A DNA stretch of 64,000 nt from Aureimonas frigidaquae. GTDB lineage: Bacteria; Pseudomonadota; Alphaproteobacteria; Rhizobiales; Rhizobiaceae. The position numbers and the translations under genes were made by a program. The stretch covers positions 1 through 64,000 of the forward strand of contig NZ_BBWR01000017.1 of assembly GCF_001463905.1 (NCBI RefSeq), written 5' to 3'. Shown in pieces: positions 8,390 through 16,494 of this stretch (its first letter is position 1; each line of letters begins with the position of its first letter). The notes under the pieces are model-generated. The model saw nothing but the letters and a program-made list of their open reading frames with translations. It was not told where the DNA came from and did no database searches.

Positions 8390-10838
8390 CGGCTTCTCGA
8401 TCCGCCGCCGCATCCTGTGGCTGGCCATCGCGCTGCTTGTCGGCGCCGGACTGGCGTTGATCGTCTTCGTCCAGGATTATGCGCGCCGGGCTTCCGATAC
8501 GGCCTATGACAGGCTGTTGTCGGCCTCGGCCTTCACCATTGCCGGCGCTGTGCAGGCGGAAGCCGGGGACGTGACTGTGGAGCTGCCGCTCGCATCCTTC
8601 GCCATGTTTGCCGATGACGACCGCGTCTTCTATGCCATCACCGGGCCGGACGGGGGCTTCGTGACGGGCTATCGCGAGCTGGGCGCCGGCCTGCCCGTCG
8701 CATCCGATGCGGGGCCGCATTACGCCGATGTGGAGTTCAAGGGTGAGACGGTCCGGATCGCGACGGTGGGGCGGCTCGTTTCTACAGCCTCCGGCACCGG
8801 GTGGGTCACCATCCGCGTGGCCGAAACGAAGGGCGAGCGCGCGGTCCTGGCCCGGGAAATCCTGAGCAATGCGCTGTTGCCGATCGTCGCCATGACGCTT
8901 CTGGCCATCGGCCTGGTGTGGTTTGCGATTGGCCGTGCCTTCCGGCCCCTGACACTCCTGGAGCGCAACCTGAACCGACGCTCCCCCGACGATCTTTCGC
9001 CGGTCGAGGAGGCGGTACCGACAGAGGTGCGGCGACTGGTCGGCGCGCTGAACGACTTCATCGGCCGGCTCGCTTTGGCCACCGAACGGCTCGGCGCGCT
9101 GGTGGCCGAGGCCGCGCACGAGGTGCGCACCCCCCTGGCGTCGCTGCGCGCCCAGGCTGAGGTCGCCCTGGCGGAGAACGATCCGGCGGCGCTGCGCCGG
9201 CGCGTGGAGCGCATCCATCAAGGGGCCGTACAGGCCAGCCACCTCGTCAGCCAGCTCCTGATGGACGCCACCGTCGCGCACCGGCTCGAGGCACGGCGCG
9301 TCGATCCGGTGCTGGTGGGCGACCTGGTGAACGAGGTGGTTGGACGGCTATCACCCGATCTCTCCGAACGTCTGGATGTCGATCTTCCCAGCGCGGCCCG
9401 CAGCCTTGCCATCGATGCGGACAGGGTTGTCCTGCGGGAGATGCTCCGCAATCTGATCGACAATGCGCTGACCTATGCGCCGGGGCCGGTGCTGGTCGAG
9501 GTGGTGGCCGTGGAGGGCGCTGCCGTCCTGTCGGTGATCGATCATGGGCCCGGCATCGCCGCGGCCGAGCGGCAGGCCGTGACGCAGCGTTTCCGGCGCG
9601 GCAGCGCCAGCCAGGGCACCAGCGGCTCGGGCCTGGGCCTCGCCATCGTGGCGCGCGTGGTGGCGGCATCCGGCGGAAGCCTGCAACTCGACGATACGCC
9701 GGGCGGCGGGCTGACCGCGCGCGTGCGCTTGCCCGCACGGCGGACCGGTTCCCCGGCGCGACAGAATTCCCGGGGGTTGGCTGCGGTCGGCTCGGCAATG
9801 CTTCTGGCCGCGCTCCTGGTGCTGCCGGAGCAGGGGCACGCAGGCGGCATCAAGACCGCCCCGTCCGGCCGGACCGATCAGACGCTGACAATCCTCGGCA
9901 CCACGGACACGCCGCTGTTCGATCCGCTCATCGAAGGGTTCCAGCGGGTCAATCCCGACATTTCCGTGCGCTACGAGGAAGGGGAGACCCTGCCGATCTA
10001 TGAGGAGGTGGTGGCCGGGACGGCCGATCCGGCGCCGGACCTCATCATCAGTTCGGCGGCCGATCTGCAGGTCAAGCTTGCCAATGACGGGCTCGCCCAG
10101 GCCTATGAGGCGCCTGCGCTTGCCAGTCTGCCGCGTTGGGCACAGTGGCGGCGCGAGGTCTTCGGCTTCACCTTCGAGCCGGCCGTCATCGTCTACAACC
10201 GGCGGCTCGTCCAGCCGCAGGAGGTGCCGCGCACGCGCATCGCGCTGGCCGAGCTCCTGGAGCGCGATCCGGCCCGCTTTGCCGGCAAGGTCGCGACCTA
10301 CGATATCGCCACGAGTGGGGTCGGCTACCTGCTCGCGGCGCAGGATCAGGCGATCTCCTCCTACTTCTGGCGGCTGGCCAATGCGTTCGGGCATGTGGAT
10401 GCGATCCTGTCGGGCAGCAGCCCGGACATACTGGATCGGATCGAGAGTGGGGAGCTGGCGCTCGGCTACAACGTGCTCGGCTCCTATGCTCTGGCACGCC
10501 AGGCGGCCGGGCAGGAGATCGGCGTCGTAGTGCCGGACGATTACGTGCTCGTGCTGACGCGCACCATGCTGATCCCGCAAGGGGCACGGCAGCCGGAACT
10601 GGCGCGCCGTTTCGTCGACTTCGTCCTGTCTGCCGAAGGGCAGGCCATCCTGGCCGGGCCCATCGCGCTCGGCGCCGTGATGCCCGGAACGGTCGGCGCC
10701 CACACATCCGACACGATCGCCATGATGGGGCGCGGTACCGTGCAGCCGATCGGGCTCGGGCCGGGGCTGCTGGTCGCCCTGGACGGGCAGCGCCGGGCCC
10801 GCTTTCTGGAAACCTGGCTCGAGATCGTCGGCCCATGA
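8376..10838 (+). CDS. Sensor histidine kinase fused to a periplasmic solute-binding protein
   Basis: One uninterrupted 820-residue frame. Order: membrane segment about 13-32; periplasmic sensor about 33-165; second membrane segment about 168-188; HAMP-like linker; HisKA with phospho-acceptor H248 ('AAHEVRTPLASL'); HATPase with N box 'NLIDNALTYA' (~358), G1 'DHGPGI' (~389) and G2 'GSGLGLAIV' (~416). A third hydrophobic, signal-peptide-like segment follows at about 467-487 ('AMLLAALLVLPEQGHA'). Then comes a complete iron-type ABC solute-binding fold to the end ('LTILGTTDTPLFDPLIEGF', 'PDLIISSAADLQ', 'VAVMPGT'-like C-terminal region). The fold should lie in the periplasm. This matches PgtB plus PgtC of the phosphoglycerate regulatory system, or TctE plus a binding protein, in one chain. 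The start could also be ATG 8379. Confidence 0.9.
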   Translation: MMASDGFSIRRRILWLAIALLVGAGLALIVFVQDYARRASDTAYDRLLSASAFTIAGAVQAEAGDVTVELPLASFAMFADDDRVFYAITGPDGGFVTGYRELGAGLPVASDAGPHYADVEFKGETVRIATVGRLVSTASGTGWVTIRVAETKGERAVLAREILSNALLPIVAMTLLAIGLVWFAIGRAFRPLTLLERNLNRRSPDDLSPVEEAVPTEVRRLVGALNDFIGRLALATERLGALVAEAAHEVRTPLASLRAQAEVALAENDPAALRRRVERIHQGAVQASHLVSQLLMDATVAHRLEARRVDPVLVGDLVNEVVGRLSPDLSERLDVDLPSAARSLAIDADRVVLREMLRNLIDNALTYAPGPVLVEVVAVEGAAVLSVIDHGPGIAAAERQAVTQRFRRGSASQGTSGSGLGLAIVARVVAASGGSLQLDDTPGGGLTARVRLPARRTGSPARQNSRGLAAVGSAMLLAALLVLPEQGHAGGIKTAPSGRTDQTLTILGTTDTPLFDPLIEGFQRVNPDISVRYEEGETLPIYEEVVAGTADPAPDLIISSAADLQVKLANDGLAQAYEAPALASLPRWAQWRREVFGFTFEPAVIVYNRRLVQPQEVPRTRIALAELLERDPARFAGKVATYDIATSGVGYLLAAQDQAISSYFWRLANAFGHVDAILSGSSPDILDRIESGELALGYNVLGSYALARQAAGQEIGVVVPDDYVLVLTRTMLIPQGARQPELARRFVDFVLSAEGQAILAGPIALGAVMPGTVGAHTSDTIAMMGRGTVQPIGLGPGLLVALDGQRRARFLETWLEIVGP

Positions 10839-10951
10839 CAGGATAACGACAGGTCGCTTCGCCTAGACTTGTTCCAAGCATGCGGTCGTCCGGTTGGAGC
10901 GGAGCCGCAGGTTGAAGGAATTGCGCTCAAACGCGCATCTGGGAGGAAGAC

Positions 10952-11905
10952 ATGAAGCGTTTCATCGCTGCTGCCATGCTGGCGGCGGGTATGTCCAGCG
11001 GCGCCTTCGCGCAGGCTGCATCCTACGAAATCATGGCGCCGGCATCGCCGGGCGGCGGCTGGGACCAGACGGCCCGCGCCATGCAGACCGTGCTCCAGGA
11101 GACCGGCATTGCCAGCGACGTGCAGGTCGTGAACGTTCCCGGCGCCGGCGGCACCATCGGGCTCGCGCAATTCGTCCGCGGCAAGGAAGGCGATCCGAGC
11201 GCCTTGATCGTCGGCGGTTATGTGATGGTCGGCGCGATCCTGACCAACAATTCACCGGTGACCCTGGCCGAGGTGACCCCGATCGCGCGGTTGACGGGCG
11301 AGGCCGAGGCCATCGTCGTGCCGGCATCCTCGCCGTTCCAGACCATCGACGACCTGGCTGCCGCGCTGAAGGAAAACCCCGGCGCCGTTGCCATTGCCGG
11401 CGGCTCGGCGGGCGGAACGGACCATATCGCGGCCGGCCTTTTTGCCGATGCCGCAGGCGTCGACCCAACCAAAATCAACTACATCGCCTTTTCCGGCGGC
11501 GGCGAAGCGCTGGCGGCGATCCTGGGGGCGCAGGTCGCTGCGGGTATTTCCGGCTACGGGGAATTCGAGTCCCAGATCCAGGCCGGCACCTTGCGGATCC
11601 TGGCGGTGACGACCGACGATCGGATCGAGGGCGTCGACGCGCCGACGCTGAAGGAAGCGGGCTACGACGTGTCGCTGGAGAACTGGCGCATGGTGTCGGC
11701 CGCGCCCGGCATCACGGCCGAAGAGACCGCCGCCATTACCGCCAACATCGAGAAGATGGTGCAGAGCGAGGAGTGGAAGGCGGTTCTGGAGCGCAACAAC
11801 TGGCAGGATGCGTTCCTGGCCGGTGATGCGTTCAAGACGCAGCTTCAGACCGATATCGAGAACACCCGTGCGATCCTGACCAAGATCGGGCTCGTCAAGG
11901 GATGA
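10952..11905 (+). CDS. tctC: Tripartite tricarboxylate transporter, periplasmic binding subunit TctC
   Basis: 317 residues. The signal peptide '[20 protein letters not shown]' is followed by the TctC/BugD fold: '[18 protein letters not shown]', '[15 protein letters not shown]' and '[13 protein letters not shown]'. These proteins capture tricarboxylates or other organic acids in the periplasm and deliver them to TctAB. GGAGG sits 5 bases before the ATG. The gene starts 113 bases after the kinase fusion and opens the tctCBA operon. The ligand cannot be read from sequence. Confidence 0.95.
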   Translation: MKRFIAAAMLAAGMSSGAFAQAASYEIMAPASPGGGWDQTARAMQTVLQETGIASDVQVVNVPGAGGTIGLAQFVRGKEGDPSALIVGGYVMVGAILTNNSPVTLAEVTPIARLTGEAEAIVVPASSPFQTIDDLAAALKENPGAVAIAGGSAGGTDHIAAGLFADAAGVDPTKINYIAFSGGGEALAAILGAQVAAGISGYGEFESQIQAGTLRILAVTTDDRIEGVDAPTLKEAGYDVSLENWRMVSAAPGITAEETAAITANIEKMVQSEEWKAVLERNNWQDAFLAGDAFKTQLQTDIENTRAILTKIGLVKG

Positions 11906-12390
11906 CCGATCTTCGGCAGGAACAAGCCGGACAGCGCCGCCCCGACCGGGCGGCGTTTGCCATCGGCATCGCGCTCGGCGTGCTCGGCCTTGTCGTCGGC
12001 ATCGACGCCAGCCAGCTCAGCGGGGGCGCTTACGCCCAGATCGGCCCGACGGCCTTTCCCTATGCCATCGCCGCCGCACTTCTGGTCCTGGCGGCCTGGA
12101 CCATGGTCGAAGCCTGGCGCGGTGATTTTCCGGCGCGGGACGTGGACAAGATCGATCCCATCGCCTGGATCGTCGGCGGGCTCGCGGCGCAGGCGCTGCT
12201 GCTGCATGCGGCCGGCTTCTCGATCGCGACGGGCCTGCTCTTTGCCGCGACGGCGCGTGCCTTCGGCAAACGGCAATTGTGGAAGACGATCCCCATCGGC
12301 ATCCTCCTGTCGCTCGCAGTCTGGGGTGTGTTCTTCGGTCTCCTGCGTCTGCGCCTTCCGGCCGGGCCGCTGGAATCCCTTTTCATCTGA
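11902..12390 (+). CDS. tctB: Tripartite tricarboxylate transporter, small membrane subunit TctB
   Basis: 162 residues with about four membrane helices ('FAIGIALGVLGLVVGI', 'FPYAIAAALLVLAAWTMV', 'WIVGGLAAQALLLHAAGF', 'ILLSLAVWGVFFGLLRL'). This is the size and topology of TctB, the small subunit that stabilises TctA. The ATG overlaps the tctC stop (ATGA). An 'AQIGPTAFPY' segment after the first helix is a usual TctB feature. Confidence 0.92.
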   Translation: MTDLRQEQAGQRRPDRAAFAIGIALGVLGLVVGIDASQLSGGAYAQIGPTAFPYAIAAALLVLAAWTMVEAWRGDFPARDVDKIDPIAWIVGGLAAQALLLHAAGFSIATGLLFAATARAFGKRQLWKTIPIGILLSLAVWGVFFGLLRLRLPAGPLESLFI

Positions 12391-12411
12391 CCATGGCGGA
12401 GCGCTAAAAAC

Positions 12412-13929
12412 ATGGACACGCTCGCGCTTCTGGGCCAGGGCCTGATCACGGCCGCCCAGCCCATCTATCTCCTTTACGCGCTGATCGGCGTTACTCTGGG
12501 AACGGCGGTCGGTGTTCTGCCCGGCATCGGACCCGCGCTCACGGTGGCGCTGCTCCTGCCCGTGACCTACCAGCTCGACGCGACGGGCTCCCTCATCATG
12601 TTCGCCGGCATCTACTATGGCGGCATGTATGGCGGATCGACGACGTCGATCCTTTTGAACACGCCGGGGGAAAGCGCCTCGATCATCACCGCGCTCGAAG
12701 GCAACAAAATGGCCCGGAAAGGGCGCGGCGGCCCGGCATTGGCCACGGCCGCGATCGGCTCCTTCGTGGCAGGGCTGATCGCCACGCTCGGCCTGGCCTT
12801 CATTGCCCCCTATATCGTGCGCTTTGCCCTGTCCTTCGGACCGGCAGAATATTTCGCCCTGATGATCCTGGCCTTCGTGACCGTCTCGGCCGCCTTCGGC
12901 GATTCCGCCCTGCGTGGTCTGACGGCGCTGGCGCTCGGCCTGACGCTCGGGCTCGTGGGGATCGACCTGCAGACCGGCCAGGCGCGCCTGGCCTTCGGCA
13001 TTCCGGAGCTCCTGGACGGGATCGAGGTGACGACACTGGCCGTCGCGCTGTTTGCCATCGGCGAAGCGCTGGTCATTGCCGGCGGATCGTCCCGCGACGA
13101 CGGGCAGGTGGTGGCCGTCAAAGGCTCCGTCTGGATGAGCCGGGAGGACTGGAAGCGTTCGTGGAAGCCCTGGCTGCGCGGCACCGTCATCGGCTTCCCG
13201 ATCGGCGCGATGCCTGCCGGCGGCGCGGAGATCGGCACCTTCCTCTCCTATACGACAGAAAAGAGCCTCTCCAAGCATAAGGAAGAGTTCGGCCACGGCG
13301 CCATCGAAGGCGTCGCCGGGCCCGAAGCGGCCAACAACGCCTCGGCTGCCGGCACGCTGGTTCCGCTGCTGACCCTCGGCCTGCCGACCTCCGCCACGGC
13401 GGCGATCATGCTGGCTGCGTTCCAGCAGTTCGGACTGCAGCCCGGGCCGCTCCTGTTCATGACATCGCCGCAGCTCGTCTGGGGGCTGATCGCCAGCCTT
13501 CTGATCGCCAATCTGATGCTGGTTGTCCTGAACCTGCCGCTGATCGGTCTTTGGGTCCGGCTTCTGACGATTCCGAAGCCATGGCTCTATGCCGGCATCC
13601 TCGTTTTCGCAACGCTCGGCTGCATTGGCGCCAACAACTCGTCGACGGAACTCGGCATGCTTCTGGCCTTCGGCCTCGTCGGCTACATGCTGCGGCGGTT
13701 CGGCTACCCGATCGCCCCGGTCGTCGTGGGCCTGATCCTCGGACCGATGGCAGAGCAACAGTTGCGCCGGGCCCTCGCCATCAGCCAGGGGGATCCGATG
13801 GTGCTCGTCCATTCGCCGTTGGCGATCATCCTCCTGACCCTGGCGGTGCTGGCGCTGGTCGTGCCGATGATCATGCGGGCGCGGGGCCGCGGAGAGGTCC
13901 TGTCGCAGATGGCGTCTGACGAGGACTGA
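12412..13929 (+). CDS. tctA: Tripartite tricarboxylate transporter, large membrane subunit TctA
   Basis: 505 residues, about 11-12 membrane segments. The family signatures '[17 protein letters not shown]' and '[16 protein letters not shown]' near the N terminus and the repeat-related '[15 protein letters not shown]' in the second half are intact. TctA forms the sodium- or proton-coupled permeation path for the organic acid brought by TctC. It lies 21 bases after tctB and is followed by a strong terminator, closing the operon. Confidence 0.96.
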   Translation: MDTLALLGQGLITAAQPIYLLYALIGVTLGTAVGVLPGIGPALTVALLLPVTYQLDATGSLIMFAGIYYGGMYGGSTTSILLNTPGESASIITALEGNKMARKGRGGPALATAAIGSFVAGLIATLGLAFIAPYIVRFALSFGPAEYFALMILAFVTVSAAFGDSALRGLTALALGLTLGLVGIDLQTGQARLAFGIPELLDGIEVTTLAVALFAIGEALVIAGGSSRDDGQVVAVKGSVWMSREDWKRSWKPWLRGTVIGFPIGAMPAGGAEIGTFLSYTTEKSLSKHKEEFGHGAIEGVAGPEAANNASAAGTLVPLLTLGLPTSATAAIMLAAFQQFGLQPGPLLFMTSPQLVWGLIASLLIANLMLVVLNLPLIGLWVRLLTIPKPWLYAGILVFATLGCIGANNSSTELGMLLAFGLVGYMLRRFGYPIAPVVVGLILGPMAEQQLRRALAISQGDPMVLVHSPLAIILLTLAVLALVVPMIMRARGRGEVLSQMASDED

Positions 13930-13954
13930 TCGGCCGCTATGTCTGATCGAAGTT

Positions 13955-13987
13955 GGGGCCGGTCGCCGTGAGGCGGCCGGCCTTTTG
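13955..13987 (+). terminator. Intrinsic terminator of tctCBA
   Basis: GGCCGGTCGCC - GTGA - GGCGGCCGGCC, an 11-bp stem with one G-U pair, is followed by TTTT at 13983-13986, 27 bases past the tctA stop. Confidence 0.88.
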
Positions 13988-14007
13988 CATTGGGTCAGGT
14001 CGCGGCG

Positions 14008-14394
14008 TCAGTCGCGCGGCGGGGGCGGCGGCCCGTCGCCGCCCATGGCCGGAAGCTTGTCCAGAAGCGGCTTGGCAGCGTCGATGCAGGCCTTGATCGG
14101 CTCGTCCCCGCACTTCACCTCGACCGCGACTCCGCGCCCGAGCTTGACCTCGAAACCCTTGCCGGGAGGCGGCGGCGGGCCGTGACGGCCTGGGCCACCC
14201 GGCCCATCCGGACCGCGGTCGGGCCGCATGCCGGGACCGTCCGGTCCGCCGGGCGGCGGCGGGGGAGGCGGCGGCGCGTCACCTGGCATGGCAGCGGGGC
14301 CGGCCGGCGCGGGCAGTGGTGGCGCGTCCTGCGCATGGGACACCGATGCAACCGCGACCGTCAGGGCCGACGCAAGCAGAAGTTTCTTCAACAT
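14008..14394 (-). CDS. Secreted proline/glycine-rich protein
   Basis: 128 residues. A clear signal peptide ('MLKKLLLASALTVAVASVSHA', cleavage after AHA) precedes a Pro/Gly-rich linker with runs of 8 and 5 prolines and 'PDGPGM'-type repeats. A short folded segment follows ('FEVKLGRGVAVEVKCGD', 'IKACIDAAKPLLDKL') that contains two cysteines likely to form a disulfide. Function is unknown. GGAGA lies 9 bases before the ATG; longer upstream starts would bury the signal peptide and are rejected. It is convergent with tctA and divergent from the YqaA-type gene. Confidence 0.75.
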   Translation of the reverse strand: MLKKLLLASALTVAVASVSHAQDAPPLPAPAGPAAMPGDAPPPPPPPPGGPDGPGMRPDRGPDGPGGPGRHGPPPPPGKGFEVKLGRGVAVEVKCGDEPIKACIDAAKPLLDKLPAMGGDGPPPPPRD

Positions 14395-14576
14395 GGACCG
14401 TCTTCTCCAGGCATGATTGCCCGGCCACATAACGCCCTTGTGTTCAATAGGGTTCTCCCCCGCGACAATTCGTGCACCGCGACACTCGCCATGGTCATGC
14501 GCAACGACCCGTGGTCTAAGGGCGCCCATCGTCACGCTTGCCTTGCCATGGGCCGGCGCGAAGAGAAGGGACAGGC

Positions 14577-15161
14577 ATGATCAGAGCACTCTACGACTGG
14601 ACCATGCGGCTTGCCGCACGCCCACGCGCGGCCTATGCGCTGGGAACGGTCTCCTTTGCGGAAAGCTCCTTCTTCCCCATTCCGCCGGATGTGCTGCTCA
14701 TCCCCATGGTCATCGCGGAGCGCCGGCGTGCCTGGCGCCTGGCCTTCATCTGCACGGCCGCCTCGGTGCTCGGGGCCATGCTCGGCTACGCGATCGGCGC
14801 CTTCGTCTTCGAGGAACTGGCCCTGCCGATCCTGTCCGTCTATGGCTATGCCGACGAGTTCGAGGCCTTTGCAGAGGCCTATAATGAATGGGGCGCCTGG
14901 ATCGTCCTGATTGCCGGCGGGCTGACGCCGCTGCCTTTCAAGGTCGTGACGCTGGCCAGCGGCGCCACAGGCATGAACATCTGGGTCTTTCTTGCCGCCG
15001 CCATCGTGGCGCGCAGCTCGCGCTTCTATACGGTGGCGGCGCTTCTGTACTGGTTCGGCCCCCCGGTGCGGGACTTTATCGAAAAGCGGCTGACACTCGT
15101 CTTCACCCTGGGCGTCGTTGCCGTTCTCGGCGGCTTTCTCGCCATTCGCTTTCTGCATTAG
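14577..15161 (+). CDS. YqaA/DedA-type integral membrane protein
   Basis: 194 residues with 4-5 hydrophobic segments and the SNARE-associated/VTT signatures 'ESSFFPIPPDVLLIPMV' and 'GGLTPLPFKVVTLASG'. Members of this superfamily are lipid scramblases or membrane-homeostasis factors; the YqaA branch is shorter than DedA proper. AGAAGGGA precedes ATG 14577 at 7-8 bases. Its cellular role here is unproven. Confidence 0.85.
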   Translation: MIRALYDWTMRLAARPRAAYALGTVSFAESSFFPIPPDVLLIPMVIAERRRAWRLAFICTAASVLGAMLGYAIGAFVFEELALPILSVYGYADEFEAFAEAYNEWGAWIVLIAGGLTPLPFKVVTLASGATGMNIWVFLAAAIVARSSRFYTVAALLYWFGPPVRDFIEKRLTLVFTLGVVAVLGGFLAIRFLH

Positions 15162-15322
15162 GGCAGCCAGGGCTCGGAGGGCGTCGCAGGGCAGCATCGA
15201 TGGGCCCCTATGCCTTCCGCTGGTGCAAGGCCGAGCCCATTGCCGTCAGCCTGTGTTATAGACCCTGCAGGATCGACCGCCCGGCACCGCCGTCGGTCGC
15301 AATGTCAGCAGGAAGCTATGTA

Positions 15323-15727
15323 ATGAGCGATCTTTCCGGCCAGCCCGACCTCACGCCCTGGAAGGTGGGCCTGCGCGGACGCTGTCCACGGTGCGGCGAA
15401 GGGCATTTGTTCAAAGGCTTCCTCACCATTGCGGATCGCTGCGATCATTGCGGGCTGGATTTCGACTTTGCGGATCCGGCGGATGGGCCGGCCTTCTTCG
15501 TTCTCTGCTTTGCCTGTCTGCCGGCTATGTTCCTGGCGGTCTGGATCGAGGTGAGTTTCGAGCCGCCCTTCTGGGTGCACATCTTCACCTCCCTTCCGGC
15601 GCTGCTGATCTCCTGCATATTGCCGCTGCGCCCGCTCAAGGGCTGGCTGGTCGCCAGCCAGTTCCGCCACAAGGCGGCGGAAGGGCAGATCGATCGCGGA
15701 GCGGGTGACGACGCCGCGCGGGATTGA
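15323..15727 (+). CDS. DUF983 zinc-ribbon membrane protein
   Basis: 134 residues. An N-terminal zinc ribbon with two CxxC pairs ('GRCPRCGEGHLF' and 'DRCDHCGLDF') is followed by two membrane helices ('FFVLCFACLPAMFLAVWI' and 'IFTSLPALLISCILPL'), the standard DUF983 layout. Some members are encoded near cytochrome oxidase genes and have been linked to its assembly, but nothing here supports that directly. CAGGAAG lies 7 bases before ATG 15323; an in-frame ATG at 15302 is the alternative. Confidence 0.9.
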   Translation: MSDLSGQPDLTPWKVGLRGRCPRCGEGHLFKGFLTIADRCDHCGLDFDFADPADGPAFFVLCFACLPAMFLAVWIEVSFEPPFWVHIFTSLPALLISCILPLRPLKGWLVASQFRHKAAEGQIDRGAGDDAARD

Positions 15728-15751
15728 GGACTGAACCAGGCAGCGCACACG

Positions 15752-15781
15752 AAAAAGCCGCTGGGGATCTCACCCAACGGC
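15752..15781 (-). terminator. Intrinsic terminator of the candidate sRNA
   Basis: Minus-strand GCCGTTGGG - loop - CCCCAGCGGC followed by TTTTT. It lies 160 bases past the stop of the CsbD-like gene and also could serve that transcript. Confidence 0.8.
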
Positions 15782-15896
15782 TCCGGCGCTCTCTGCAGAG
15801 AAGTGCGACTTCGATCATTCAGCGCGCCAGTACATCCGTGATCGGGCGAACATTCAAAGCCTGAGCGCATCAACCTCTCGGGGGACGCGCTGCACT
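15752..15896 (-). ncRNA. Candidate small regulatory RNA, about 145 nt
   Basis: A textbook vegetative promoter on the minus strand (TTGACA, 17-base spacer, TATATG) should start transcription near 15896. An intrinsic terminator (hairpin 15757-15781, then five U) ends it at about 15752. No protein frame with a ribosome-binding site lies between. The interior includes a C-run 'CGTCCCCCG' and complementary CAGCGCG / CGCGCTG segments that could form an internal stem. The 5' and 3' ends do not pair, so it is not an obvious 6S RNA. The RNA family is not recognised. Confidence 0.65.
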
Positions 15897-15902
15897 GACA
15901 GC

Positions 15903-15931
15903 CATATAGGCTGCCTTTGCCTGCATGTCAA
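15903..15931 (-). promoter_or_regulatory. Sigma-70 promoter of the candidate sRNA
   Basis: On the minus strand, -35 TTGACA is at 15931-15926 and -10 TATATG at 15908-15903 with exactly 17 bases between. The tRNA-Met promoter in this window has the same architecture (TTGACA, 17-18 bases, TATAT). Confidence 0.75.
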
Positions 15932-15940
15932 GAATCACCC

Positions 15941-16285
15941 TTACCGATCGCGATCGCGGAGGCTGAAGCCGAGGACGAAGCCGACCACGCCGGCCACCAG
16001 CAAGGCGGAGAGGGGGCTGTCATTGACCTTCCGGCGCACAACCTTGCTTCCCTGCTGAGCATAGGCGCCTGCATTCTCATACAGGTCCGACGCGTAGCGC
16101 GAGGCTTCGCCCGCCGCTTCGCGAAGGGCATCGCGGCCCTGCCCGTAAAGGTTCTCGGCAGTGCCCGCGGCCTCGCGTGCACGGCCTTCAGCGGAATGGC
16201 GGTCCGAACCCACGGCATCGCCGAAAGCGCTCTGCACCTTGCCGCCGAATTCCCGCGCGGCGCCTTCGACTCGGTTCTTATCCAT
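15941..16285 (-). CDS. CsbD-like stress protein with C-terminal membrane anchor
   Basis: 114 residues. The N-terminal part 'MDKNRVEGAAREFGGKVQSA' and 'HSAEGRAREAAGTAENLYG' has the CsbD repeat pattern (R-x-E-G-x-A-x-x-x-x-G-K). A long charged amphipathic helix follows, and a single membrane helix ends the protein ('PLSALLVAGVVGFVLGFSL'), as in DUF883/YqjD-type proteins. Related proteins are general-stress induced and some bind ribosomes at the membrane. GGAG lies 9 bases before ATG 16285. Confidence 0.8.
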   Translation of the reverse strand: MDKNRVEGAAREFGGKVQSAFGDAVGSDRHSAEGRAREAAGTAENLYGQGRDALREAAGEASRYASDLYENAGAYAQQGSKVVRRKVNDSPLSALLVAGVVGFVLGFSLRDRDR

Positions 16286-16494
16286 GGCTGATCGCTCCAA
16301 AACTACGACGCCGCCAGATCGGGCGCCGAAGCTATAAGCTTTAAGCGACGGTTTGGTTTCGTGGCTGGGCGTGAATTCGGCGGGTCTTTCTAACAGAAAT
16401 GCCTGAAGGAAACGCAGGGACGGGCGCCGACGCCGCCAGCACAGAGCTCCCCGAACTCAATCTTGATAGGGTATCGCGAAGCACCGTTCGCGGC

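Noticed and set aside
11845-13812. Long minus-strand frame (655 aa) opposite tctBA
   Set aside because: Low-complexity antisense shadow of the tctA/tctB membrane proteins, which match their families end to end.
14228-14290. Proline/glycine codon repeats as a CRISPR or tandem repeat array
   Set aside because: The repetition is low-complexity coding for a secreted Pro-rich protein; units are irregular and lack spacers.
15752-15896. 6S RNA as identity of the minus-strand sRNA
   Set aside because: Its two ends do not pair into the long closing stem expected of 6S RNA, and it ends in an intrinsic terminator.
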